A stretch of DNA of 60,335 nucleotides from Cuspidothrix issatschenkoi CHARLIE-1. Its GTDB lineage: Bacteria > Cyanobacteriota > Cyanobacteriia > Cyanobacteriales > Nostocaceae. Both the position numbers and the translations under genes were made by a program. Below are positions 9,503-17,219 of the stretch, one piece after another. The notes below the pieces were generated by a model. The model saw only the letters and a program-made list of their open reading frames with translations. It was not told the DNA's origin and made no database searches. The stretch is from assembly GCF_002934005.1 (NCBI RefSeq), contig NZ_PGEM01000076.1:1-60335 (forward strand). Direction: 5' to 3'. Position 1 is the stretch's first letter. Each line of letters begins with the position of its first letter.

Positions 9503-10486
9503 ATGTTGAGACACATTGAACCAGATCGGAAAAACAGAAATTTCTTGGTTTTACTCCTGTTAGTTCTGTTGTCGGCGACCTATGGATGTGATACTAATAG
9601 TAATAGTTCGGTGGTGAATACAGATCCAAGTCCAGAGATAAAATTAGACAAAATCAAAGTTGTCACCACAGTTTTACCAGTTTACTTATTTACTCAGGCT
9701 GTGACTGGTGATGTAGCAGATGTAAAGATTTTAGTTCCACCTGGTACGGATATACATGAATACCAAGGAACACCGGCTAATGTGAGAGCGATCGCTACAG
9801 CAAACATATTAATCAAAAATGGTTTAGGATTAGAGGAGTTTTTAGCAGATACTATTAAAAATGCCGAGAACACTAAATTAGTGAAAATTGATGCGAGTAA
9901 AGGTATTTCAGCTATTAATAAAATTTCGCAGATAGATAAAACGGCCGCAGGAGAACATAAACATGATCATAAACACCAAATTGGTAATCCCCATGTTTGG
10001 TTAGATCCGGTTTTAGCAAAACAGCAAATATTAAATATTCGTGATGGTTTAATCATAGCAGATCCAGTGAATAAAGATACATATCGAGCTAATGCAGCCG
10101 CCTATATCCAGAAATTAGACAATCTCAATAATGAATTTCAACAAACTCTTCAACAAACACCAAGCTGTACCTTCATCACCTTTCATGATGCTTTTCCCTA
10201 CCTAGCACAACGCTATAATCTCAAACAAGTTGCAGTAGTGGAAATTCCTGAAAAGCAACTTGCACCCACGGATATACAAAAGGTGATGAATACAGTCAAA
10301 AAATACAAAGTTAAAGCCTTATTTAGCGAACCAGGATTAGATAATAAATTACTGACTAGTATTTCCCAGGATTTGCAGTTAAAAGTACAAACTTTAGATT
10401 CTTTAGAAACTGGTGATACCAATCCAGAGTATTATTTTAAAGCAATGAAAGCTAATTTGCAGAGTTTAGCCTCTGGCTGCAAATGA
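9503..10486 (+). CDS. znuA: Zinc ABC transporter substrate-binding lipoprotein ZnuA
   Basis: Cluster A-I metal-binding protein that delivers Zn(II) to ZnuB. The start at 9503 (MLRHIEPDRKNRN) is chosen because GGAG lies eight bases upstream; 9494 or 9497 are alternatives a few codons earlier. A hydrophobic segment ends in the lipobox LSATYGC, so it is a membrane-anchored lipoprotein. Zinc ligands: histidine in DIHEYQGTP, histidine in NPHVWLDP, histidine in FHDAFPY and the acidic residue in SEPGLD. Just before NPHVWL is a His-rich loop (GEHKHDHKH), typical of zinc rather than manganese binding members. First gene of znuA-znuC-znuB, preceded by operator-like palindromes. Confidence 0.93.
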   Translation: MLRHIEPDRKNRNFLVLLLLVLLSATYGCDTNSNSSVVNTDPSPEIKLDKIKVVTTVLPVYLFTQAVTGDVADVKILVPPGTDIHEYQGTPANVRAIATANILIKNGLGLEEFLADTIKNAENTKLVKIDASKGISAINKISQIDKTAAGEHKHDHKHQIGNPHVWLDPVLAKQQILNIRDGLIIADPVNKDTYRANAAAYIQKLDNLNNEFQQTLQQTPSCTFITFHDAFPYLAQRYNLKQVAVVEIPEKQLAPTDIQKVMNTVKKYKVKALFSEPGLDNKLLTSISQDLQLKVQTLDSLETGDTNPEYYFKAMKANLQSLASGCK

Positions 10487-10513
10487 GAGGGGTTTAGCAT
10501 TGCTAAAACCTTC

Positions 10514-10605
10514 AGCACTTACGCAAAATATGGGGAAAGTAGGGTTAATTCATGAATTAACCCCAGGAAAGAATCAGGTTTTTAATTACTTCGTGCGTAA
10601 GTCCT
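10514..10605. mobile_element. MITE copy between znuA and znuC
   Basis: 92-bp element with inverted ends AGCACTTACGCA (left) and TGCGTAAGTCCT (right), 11 of 12 matching, and an inner palindrome around TTAATTCATGAATTAA. The right two thirds match the copy at 23784-23874 nearly base for base. The right end lies 13 bases from the first znuC start codon, so the element fills the znuA-znuC gap. Confidence 0.8.
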
Positions 10606-10618
10606 AAGCATAACAAGT

Positions 10619-11470
10619 ATGATAGAACAAATCAATCAAAATGCTAGATATCACTATCAATTATTAGCATCTCAAATCCTAACCTCCATGACTGACGAAC
10701 AAGCAGAAATTACATTACCAATATTAAAAATTTCCGGGTTAACAGTCTACCAAAGCAGCTATCTAGCGGTGCGAGATGTTTCCTTTGAATTATTACCAGG
10801 AACAGATACGGCAATAGTTGGTCCTAATGGTGCTGGTAAAAGTACCTTAATCAAAGCTATTTTAGATTTAATTCCTCGTAGCACCGGGACAATTGAAGTT
10901 TTTGGCCGCCCAATTTCCCGATTAGGAAATTTGCGTAACTACTTGGGATATATGCCACAAAATTTTATTTTTGATCGTAGTTTTCCCATTTCGGTGACTG
11001 AATTAGTAGCTTTGGGAATAGGTAACAGAAAACATTCATTTTTTTCTAAATTTTGGCAGCAAACAAGAGAAACAACAGCAGCAGTTAACGCAGCTTTACA
11101 TCGTACCGACGCTTATAATTTGCGAAATCAAGCGATTGGAACTCTTAGCGGTGGTCAACTTAAGCGGGTTTTATTAGCTTATTGTTTAGTCACACCCCGA
11201 AAATTGTTAGTATTGGATGAAGCTTTTGCTGGGGTTGATGTCCAAGGGACAACGGATTTTTATGCTTTGTTAAATGAATTAAAACGAGAAGAAAATTGGA
11301 CTATTTTGCAGGTTTCCCATGATATTGATATGGTAAGCCGTCATTGCGATCGCGTCATTTGTCTGAATCAAACCCTTGTCTGTGCTGGTAAACCAGAAAT
11401 AGCCCTTTCACCGCAAAATCTTCTCGCTACCTATGGGCCAGGTTTTAGTCGCTATAAACATCATCATTAG
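10619..11470 (+). CDS. znuC: Zinc ABC transporter ATP-binding protein ZnuC
   Basis: ATPase of the zinc importer. 283 aa from the first ATG; the start at 10688 (MTDEQAEITLP, 260 aa) fits the usual family length better, and neither has a convincing ribosome binding site. Motifs: Walker A GPNGAGKST, Q-loop GYMPQNF, ABC signature LSGGQLKR, Walker B LLVLDEAF and the switch histidine in QVSHDID. The extra 23 N-terminal residues of the longer form begin only 14 bases after the MITE right end, so they may be an artefact of that insertion. Followed by znuB after 50 bases. Confidence 0.93.
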   Translation: MIEQINQNARYHYQLLASQILTSMTDEQAEITLPILKISGLTVYQSSYLAVRDVSFELLPGTDTAIVGPNGAGKSTLIKAILDLIPRSTGTIEVFGRPISRLGNLRNYLGYMPQNFIFDRSFPISVTELVALGIGNRKHSFFSKFWQQTRETTAAVNAALHRTDAYNLRNQAIGTLSGGQLKRVLLAYCLVTPRKLLVLDEAFAGVDVQGTTDFYALLNELKREENWTILQVSHDIDMVSRHCDRVICLNQTLVCAGKPEIALSPQNLLATYGPGFSRYKHHH

Positions 11471-11520
11471 GGAATTGTTGACGGTTGACGGTTGACTATT
11501 AACTCCTTAACTCCTCCTAT

Positions 11521-12354
11521 ATGACCATTAGTTATCATGATTTCGTGAATTTATTGCAATTTCCTTTTATGCAGCGTGCCATTATCGGCGCTGTATTAAT
11601 GGGTATACTAGGCGGCTTATTGGGTAGTTTTGTCACTTTACGCCAATTATCTTTTTTTAGTCATGCTGTTGGCCATGCGGCCTTAGTAGGTGTGGTCTTA
11701 GGAATATTACTAAATACTAATCCTACCTGGATGTTACTGCCATTTACTTTGATTTTTGGGGTTGTTGTGCTTTATCTAATTGATAAAACTGATTTGGCAA
11801 CTGATAGCGTTCTCAGTATCGTCCTATCTGGGGCTTTAGCCATTGGTGTAATTCTTACCAGTTTTATTAAAGGATATCGCGGTAACTTAATGGCTGTGCT
11901 GTTTGGCGATATTTTAGCCATAGATAACACAGATTTAATTTTAACACTGTTGATATTAATGGCTAGTAGCGTTTTTTTATTATCAACTCTGCCACAACAA
12001 ATTTTATTAACCCTTAATTCTGATGTTGCTCAAGTTCAAGGCGTACCTGTGCAATTATATCGTTATAGTTTCGTTGTTTTGCTCTCTCTAGCGGTTGCTG
12101 TTGCCATTAAAGCTGTTGGTGTTTTGCTAGTAAATGCGTTTTTAGTGATTCCGGCGGCTACAGCTAAACTGATGAGTCATCATTTTAACCGTTTTCTCAT
12201 TTTCTCTTTAGTTGTCGGTTGTAGCACTAGCATCGCTGGTATGGTCGTTTCTGGGCTGTTTAACCTAGCTTCTGGACCGAGTATTGTGTTTGTCCAATTT
12301 CTGATATTTGTAGTTGTGTTTACCTGGGTAAAGTTAAGCAAGAGGGCAAGTTAA
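11521..12354 (+). CDS. znuB: Zinc ABC transporter permease ZnuB
   Basis: 277-aa integral membrane permease of the ABC-3 family (ZnuB/MntB). About eight hydrophobic segments are visible. Conserved features: GSFVTLRQLSFFSHAVGHAALVGV near the N-terminus and LLVNAFLVIPAATAKLM in the C-terminal half. It forms the channel for zinc imported by ZnuA and powered by ZnuC. It is the last gene of the znu operon; the 50-base gap before it carries a GTTGACG heptamer repeat (11477-11493). Confidence 0.93.
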   Translation: MTISYHDFVNLLQFPFMQRAIIGAVLMGILGGLLGSFVTLRQLSFFSHAVGHAALVGVVLGILLNTNPTWMLLPFTLIFGVVVLYLIDKTDLATDSVLSIVLSGALAIGVILTSFIKGYRGNLMAVLFGDILAIDNTDLILTLLILMASSVFLLSTLPQQILLTLNSDVAQVQGVPVQLYRYSFVVLLSLAVAVAIKAVGVLLVNAFLVIPAATAKLMSHHFNRFLIFSLVVGCSTSIAGMVVSGLFNLASGPSIVFVQFLIFVVVFTWVKLSKRAS

Positions 12355-12429
12355 AATTTTTTGGAAACTCTACTTGACTAATTTTTTTTGCTATGCTAGA
12401 TTTAGTAACAGTGGTGAAAAAAACCACAA

Positions 12430-12502
<73 letters not shown>

Positions 12503-12737
12503 TACCTAAAAAATTAAACGCTAACCTTGCCTGAATTTTGATTACGAGTTTGGAAAATCTAAATTTTTCATGACTGAAAATAATAGGATACGGGAATGAT
12601 CTTAAGCTGTTAAGCAGCTAAATACTTTTGAATACAATTCTCTTGACTTAATTTGTATAATCTGCCATAATATTAAAGGTGAGGTAATGTTACCCCTATA
12701 ACTAAAAAGCTGAAAAGCCGATGGTTTATATGGTCAT

Positions 12738-12811
12738 GGACGGTTAGCTCAGTTGGTTAGAGCGCACCCTTGACATGGGTGAGGCCGTTGGTTCGAGTCC
12801 AATACTGTCCA
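12738..12811 (+). tRNA. trnV: tRNA-Val (GAC)
   Basis: 74 bases: acceptor GGACGGT pairs with ACTGTCC, discriminator A; anticodon stem CACCC/GGGTG encloses TTGACAT with anticodon GAC; T-loop GTTCGAGTCC. CCA is not encoded. It lies three bases from the stop of the convergent hsdS gene. Confidence 0.95.
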
Positions 12812-12813
12812 TT

Positions 12814-13962
12814 TTATTTGTCTGTGAGTTCTCCACGAAAGGCGCGATGTAGGAGGGTTTGAAATAAATGTTCTGCTTGGCGCTCTGCTTCTCGTTGTTG
12901 TGTGCGGAAGCGTTCATGTTTTTGGACTATTTGGGCAAATTTTTCTTGTAGGGGAAGGGGGGGAAGAGGAATTTTAATTTCTAAAGCTTTGTCTTTACTA
13001 AAAAAACCAATAGTAGATATTCCTGCTAATTGAAAGAAAAAATCTTCACCAAGGATGATCAAGCTGATAGCTAAAAATAAATGATTTACTAAGCTAGATT
13101 TTGCTACTAAACCATAAAATTGTTGATTAGCATAAACTTCTCTTGTTGTAACTACCACTTTACCCAAGCTTCCAGCACAACTTAAAAGTACGGTATTAAT
13201 TGGCATTAAACGATTACCAACCTCTGCTGCATCTTCATGTGTAAGTAAATTTCTAGCAGAACCAATAAAAAAGCTGTTTAGATCAGGTAATGTAATCCAG
13301 GGAATATCACCACGAAAATGTTTAGGTTTATCTCTAGTGGGTACGATGATATCTGCTATTTCTCTTATAGATGCTTCTTTCCAGTTCTTTGGATTAGTAA
13401 CAGGATCGCCGAACATTTCCAGAAAGACGGATTGGAGGAAGGTTTCGCTGAGTTGTAGGGAGTAACGACGGGTTCGACGCAAGCGATCGCATTTTTCCAA
13501 TATTGCGGCAATTCGCTTTTGTTCTGGTAATGGTGGGAGAGGTATTTTTAACTCTTCTACAGTATTAACTGTAATTCCTTTTACAGTTGCTCCATCTGCT
13601 TGAGAATTTAAATATTCACTACGACTTAGTAGAAAAAATAGGAGATATTTAGGATATAATTCTGGTTTACAAATTAAAGCTTTTAAATCTTGATTAATTG
13701 CAACATCTATAAGATTTATGGCAACTTTACCAACTGCCATACGAGTGATAAGAATAATATTTCCAGCAGGAATTAAATTAGTTGAAGACTCTTTTAAACC
13801 TAATTTGGTAATAGTTTCTTGAGATTTTCTTAAAAATATTTCATCACCAAAATCTTTCACGGTTATCCAAGGAATACAACCGTTATAATATTCATCTTTT
13901 GCACGTGATGGTGTTCCACCGCCAACAATTTTAACTAAATCTCCTAAACACGCTTGTTTCAC
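12814..13962 (-). CDS. hsdS: Type I restriction-modification specificity subunit HsdS
   Basis: 382-aa S subunit that sets the DNA target of the HsdR-HsdM-HsdS complex. Two target recognition domains are visible: TRD1 starts MKQACLGDLVKIVGGGTPSRAKDE and IPWITVKDF, TRD2 starts NWKEASIREIADII and IPWITLPDL. Each is followed by a conserved helix with the phrase IPLPPLPEQKRIAAIL (about 140) or IPLPPLPLQEKFAQIV (about 340). The two-TRD plan and length are normal, so the gene looks intact. Last gene of the hsd locus, separated from hsdM by a REP-like hairpin pair. Confidence 0.93.
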   Translation of the reverse strand: MKQACLGDLVKIVGGGTPSRAKDEYYNGCIPWITVKDFGDEIFLRKSQETITKLGLKESSTNLIPAGNIILITRMAVGKVAINLIDVAINQDLKALICKPELYPKYLLFFLLSRSEYLNSQADGATVKGITVNTVEELKIPLPPLPEQKRIAAILEKCDRLRRTRRYSLQLSETFLQSVFLEMFGDPVTNPKNWKEASIREIADIIVPTRDKPKHFRGDIPWITLPDLNSFFIGSARNLLTHEDAAEVGNRLMPINTVLLSCAGSLGKVVVTTREVYANQQFYGLVAKSSLVNHLFLAISLIILGEDFFFQLAGISTIGFFSKDKALEIKIPLPPLPLQEKFAQIVQKHERFRTQQREAERQAEHLFQTLLHRAFRGELTDK

Positions 13963-14016
13963 ATTATTAACTCTTTTAATTTTATTGTTTTTTGTTGATC
14001 TGTTACCATCAATAAT

Positions 14017-14209
14017 GCCAGGGAATAAATTCCCTGTCTAAAAGCTCAAATCCGTTAAAACGGACTAGAATGAGATTACCAAAAAATCAGGTTTAATTGC
14101 CAAATAAAATTACCATTATTCCCCAAAAAAACAATCAAATCAACATCCAAATAATATTCAGTCGGTTTCAACCGACTTCAGCTATAAGACAGGGAATTTA
14201 TTCCCTGGC
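14017..14209. repeat. REP-like inverted pair between hsdM and hsdS
   Basis: Two copies of a two-hairpin module face each other. Each has an outer stem of the type CAGGGAATAAATTCCCTG and an inner stem (TCCGTTAAAACGGA on the left, GTCGGTTTCAACCGAC on the right), joined by 'tctaaaagctca'-like spacers. The same module recurs at 16190, 16805 and 17022. Confidence 0.85.
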
Positions 14210-14345
14210 ATTTATTGACATTTATTAACATTTATTCCCTGGCATTGATTGGCACTGATTAGCATTAATTAACATTTATTCCCTGGCATTGATTGGCATT
14301 GGTTGACATTTATTAACATTTATTCCCCGGCATTTATTCCCCAAC
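14210..14345. repeat. Degenerate tandem repeat made from the REP tip
   Basis: Repeated phrases 'aacatttattccctggcatt' and 'gattggcatt' fill the space between the REP pair and the hsdM stop codon. They look like amplified fragments of the outer REP hairpin. Confidence 0.6.
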
Positions 14346-14375
14346 AAAACCGATAAAATGGATAAACCGATAAAT

Positions 14376-16124
14376 CTATAACAACCTCTCCAATTCTCGC
14401 ACCTCAGCGCCCATAACATCCTCCAATTTCAACAACCTTTCTAACGTCACCTGGGGAACATCATAAAACACCTCATCCTGTTCCACCTGACGATAACGAC
14501 TAGCAGATAAATCATATTTATTCCCCTTTACCCGCGCCTTTGTCACCCAAAATTGACGATTTAAACGATTAATTTCATTTTGCAACGGTGAGATTTTTTC
14601 ATGTAATAACGCCAACTTTTGTTTATCCGTTTCCAAAGCCTGACGAGTTGCTTCATCATCAGCCGGTGCAACAGCATTTTCAAAAGTTAAACGGTTAATT
14701 TCCTTATGTAATAACAAACGTTCCGCTTTAAAAGGTGCAATTTGCATTTTCAAATCCGCTAAACGTTCCTGATTTTGTTGAGTAACATCAGCATTAAACC
14801 GATTTTTCCAACAATCCAAAATATCAGGAATATCGTTTTCAGTCACAGCTTGACGCTTATCATCCAGAGAAAAGCCATCATGCTCCATATCATAGAACCA
14901 AACGCGGTCAGTCGTTCCCCCACGAGTAAACAGCAGCACCGCCGTAGACACCCCCGCATAAGGTTTAAACACCCCGCTAGGCATAGAAACCACCCCATCC
15001 AAGCGATTTTCTTCTATAATCTTTTTGCGAATCTCCACGTGCGCTTTACTAGAACCAAACAGCACCCCATCCGGGACAATAACCGCACATCTCCCCCCCA
15101 TATCTAAAACCCGCAAAATCAAATGTAGAAATAACAACTCGGATTTTTTGCTTAAACCTGCCAATTTTGGATGTACATCTGCCGCATCAACCGCACCCTT
15201 AAAAGGTGGATTCATTAATACTAAATCGAGGGTATTTTCATCATCAAACCTTTTAGAAAGGGTATCTTTAGCAAAAAACCGAGGCTGTTCAATACCATGC
15301 AGCATGAAATTCATAGAACCGATGCGTAACATCGTCATTCCCGAATCATTATCATAAGCTGTAAACGCCTCCGTTTGCAGAAATTCTTGTTGTTCTGGTG
15401 TGAGTAAATCACCAACTAAATGTTTATTACCTTGTTCATCAAATAATATTTCTGGACTGGTGTATTTTTCTAAAATATACTGATAAGCATTCACCGGAAA
15501 ACCACAAGTACCTGCCGCTAAATCACCAATTCTATCGGTAGGTTTAGGTTCTACCATTTCCACCATCATGCGGATAATATGGCGGGGTGTTCTAAACTGG
15601 CCATTGCGTCCAGCAATACTTAATTTATTTAATAAATACTCATATAAATCACCCTGAACATCTTGATTTTGTTCAGAAATTTTCATTTCATCAATTGATT
15701 TACAAGCCTCAATTAACAAACTGGGTTTATTAATTTTAAATTCCGCAGTTTGCATATACTCACTAAAGGAACTTTGATTTTCATCGGTTTCTTTCTCTTT
15801 TTTTTCCTCAGTTTCTTCCTCGTTGTCAGAATTACCCATTTCTTTCAACCAGGGGAAAACTTTATTTTTGACATGATTTAAAGCATCCTCAGCTTTCATC
15901 TGTGTCCAATGTCGCCAACGCATTTCTAGGGGAATTTTGGGCTGATAATCTTCTTTGCGGCGTTTGGCTTGACGTTCGTTTAAATCTTCGGCTTCGTCTA
16001 AGCGTTTGAGGAAAAGGAGAAATGAGAATTGTTCGATAGCATCCATTGGGTTGGATAGGCCACCAGTCCAGAGTTTATCCCACAGTAAGTCTACTTTTGA
16101 TTTTAAATTGGGGTCGGTTAGCAT
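14376..16124 (-). CDS. hsdM: Type I restriction-modification DNA methyltransferase HsdM
   Basis: 582-aa N6-adenine methyltransferase subunit. The N-terminal HsdM helical domain (LWDKLWTGGLSNPMDAIEQFSFLLFLKRL) spans roughly 1-150 and includes an acidic lysine/glutamate-rich insert (about 98-116). The SAM motif I appears as DLAAGTCGFPVNAY (about 201) and the catalytic motif IV as LVLMNPPF (about 298). The C-terminus has a predicted coiled coil (about 455-520) ending in a HsdS-contact region. Complete and probably active by motif content. Preceded on its strand by the REP transposase gene and followed by hsdS. Confidence 0.95.
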   Translation of the reverse strand: MLTDPNLKSKVDLLWDKLWTGGLSNPMDAIEQFSFLLFLKRLDEAEDLNERQAKRRKEDYQPKIPLEMRWRHWTQMKAEDALNHVKNKVFPWLKEMGNSDNEEETEEKKEKETDENQSSFSEYMQTAEFKINKPSLLIEACKSIDEMKISEQNQDVQGDLYEYLLNKLSIAGRNGQFRTPRHIIRMMVEMVEPKPTDRIGDLAAGTCGFPVNAYQYILEKYTSPEILFDEQGNKHLVGDLLTPEQQEFLQTEAFTAYDNDSGMTMLRIGSMNFMLHGIEQPRFFAKDTLSKRFDDENTLDLVLMNPPFKGAVDAADVHPKLAGLSKKSELLFLHLILRVLDMGGRCAVIVPDGVLFGSSKAHVEIRKKIIEENRLDGVVSMPSGVFKPYAGVSTAVLLFTRGGTTDRVWFYDMEHDGFSLDDKRQAVTENDIPDILDCWKNRFNADVTQQNQERLADLKMQIAPFKAERLLLHKEINRLTFENAVAPADDEATRQALETDKQKLALLHEKISPLQNEINRLNRQFWVTKARVKGNKYDLSASRYRQVEQDEVFYDVPQVTLERLLKLEDVMGAEVRELERLL

Positions 16125-16189
16125 TTGTAATTAGGGTTTTTGATTTAATGTAGCTGTTTATTTAGCTGTTTATTTAGCCATTCATTTTA

Positions 16190-16303
16190 GCCGGGGAATA
16201 AATTCCCCGTCTTATAGCTAAAGTCGGTTAAAACCGACTATTTTTTTTGAATTTAATCCGTTGTAACGGATTTTAGCTTTTAGCTAGGAAATTTATTTTC
16301 TGG
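16190..16303. repeat. REP-like inverted pair overlapping the 3' end of tnpA
   Basis: Left module: stem GGGGAATAAATTCCCC and stem GTCGGTTAAAACCGAC. Right module: stem AATCCGTTGTAACGGATT and a degenerate outer stem (AGGAAATTTATTTTCT). The right module lies inside the tnpA reading frame and encodes its last residues (ENKFPS). Confidence 0.8.
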
Positions 16304-16747
16304 GTTTTTGGGTTTTATTTTATTTTCCGGTGGTTTATCGAAATCTGTTTCTTGTTCTAATAATGGAACTGTTGTTTTATTTTGATGATGTATTTTTTGA
16401 TTATCTACATATTCAATAGCTTCTTGTAATTGTTTACCTCCTAAAGAAAAAACTCCATATCCTTCCTGCCAAGCGAATTGTTGTGTTTTACCTAAAGTAT
16501 GATTATAATGATAAGCACTACTACCTTTTAAAATTTTCACAAATTCAGCAATAGACAGTTTTGGAGGAATAGAAGCCACAAAATGAATATGGTCTTCCAT
16601 TCCACCAATAGCATGAATTATACACCCTAAATGATCCGCCTTCCCAATTAAATAACCATAAAATTTTTCCTCTATATCATTGGTAATTAAAGGCTCACGT
16701 TTTTTCGTAGCCCAAACAATATGATAATACAACCGCCATAAAGCCAT
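16280..16747 (-). CDS. tnpA: REP-associated tyrosine transposase (IS200/IS605 TnpA-like, Y1 HUH)
   Basis: 155-aa single-strand transposase. It shows the WRLYYHIVWATKKREPLI N-terminus of this family, the HUH motif as HIHF (about 54-57) in GGMEDHIHFVAS, and a candidate catalytic tyrosine in AIEYVDNQKIHH (about 120). A Pro/Lys-rich tail follows. It lies between hsdR and hsdM on the same strand and is flanked on both sides by paired REP-like hairpins, the usual setting of RAYT genes that act on such hairpins. Its last codons run into the 3' REP module. No missing core residues noticed; likely functional. Confidence 0.9.
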   Translation of the reverse strand: MALWRLYYHIVWATKKREPLITNDIEEKFYGYLIGKADHLGCIIHAIGGMEDHIHFVASIPPKLSIAEFVKILKGSSAYHYNHTLGKTQQFAWQEGYGVFSLGGKQLQEAIEYVDNQKIHHQNKTTVPLLEQETDFDKPPENKIKPKNPENKFPS

Positions 16748-16804
16748 AATGAATTTTTAAAGAATAATAATAAATGTCTAATTGTCAATAAGCTAAATTA
16801 TTCA

Positions 16805-17156
16805 GCCAGGGAATAAATTCCCTGTCTCAAAGCTCAAGTCCGTTGAAACGGACTCAGATTATATTACCAAAAAAATCAATTAAATTAAAAATAAAATTTT
16901 TATTATTACCCAAAAATTAAAAAAAGAATAACATAAAAACCCAACTTAGTCGGTTTTAACCGACTTTAGCTATTAGACAGGGAATTTATTCCCTGGCTCT
17001 GTTATCTCTGTCTAACATTACATTACCAAAAAAATCAATTAAATTAAAAATAAAATTTCCATTATTACCCAAAAATCAAAAAAAGAATAACATGAAAACC
17101 CAATTTAGTCGGTTTTAACCGACTTTAGCTATTAGACAGGGAATTTATTCCCTGGC
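16805..17156. repeat. REP-like pair with a 135-bp direct duplication
   Basis: A REP pair spans 16805-16997. Its right part (16863-16997) is repeated almost exactly at 17022-17156, offset by 159 bases. All copies keep the GTCGGTTTTAACCGAC and CAGGGAATTTATTCCCTG stems. The block fills the hsdR-tnpA gap. Confidence 0.85.
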
Positions 17157-17171
17157 TATTAAATCTAACTC

Positions 17172-17199
17172 AATAAATAAATAAATAAATAAATAAATA
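17172..17199. repeat. Tetranucleotide microsatellite (AATA)7
   Basis: Seven perfect copies of AATA lie 20 bases beyond the hsdR stop codon, outside the coding sequence. Confidence 0.8.
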
Positions 17200-17219
17200 G
17201 ATAAATGAATACATAAATT

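Noticed and set aside
17172-17199. Phase-variable switch of hsdR
   Set aside because: The tract lies outside the reading frame, so slippage would not change the protein.
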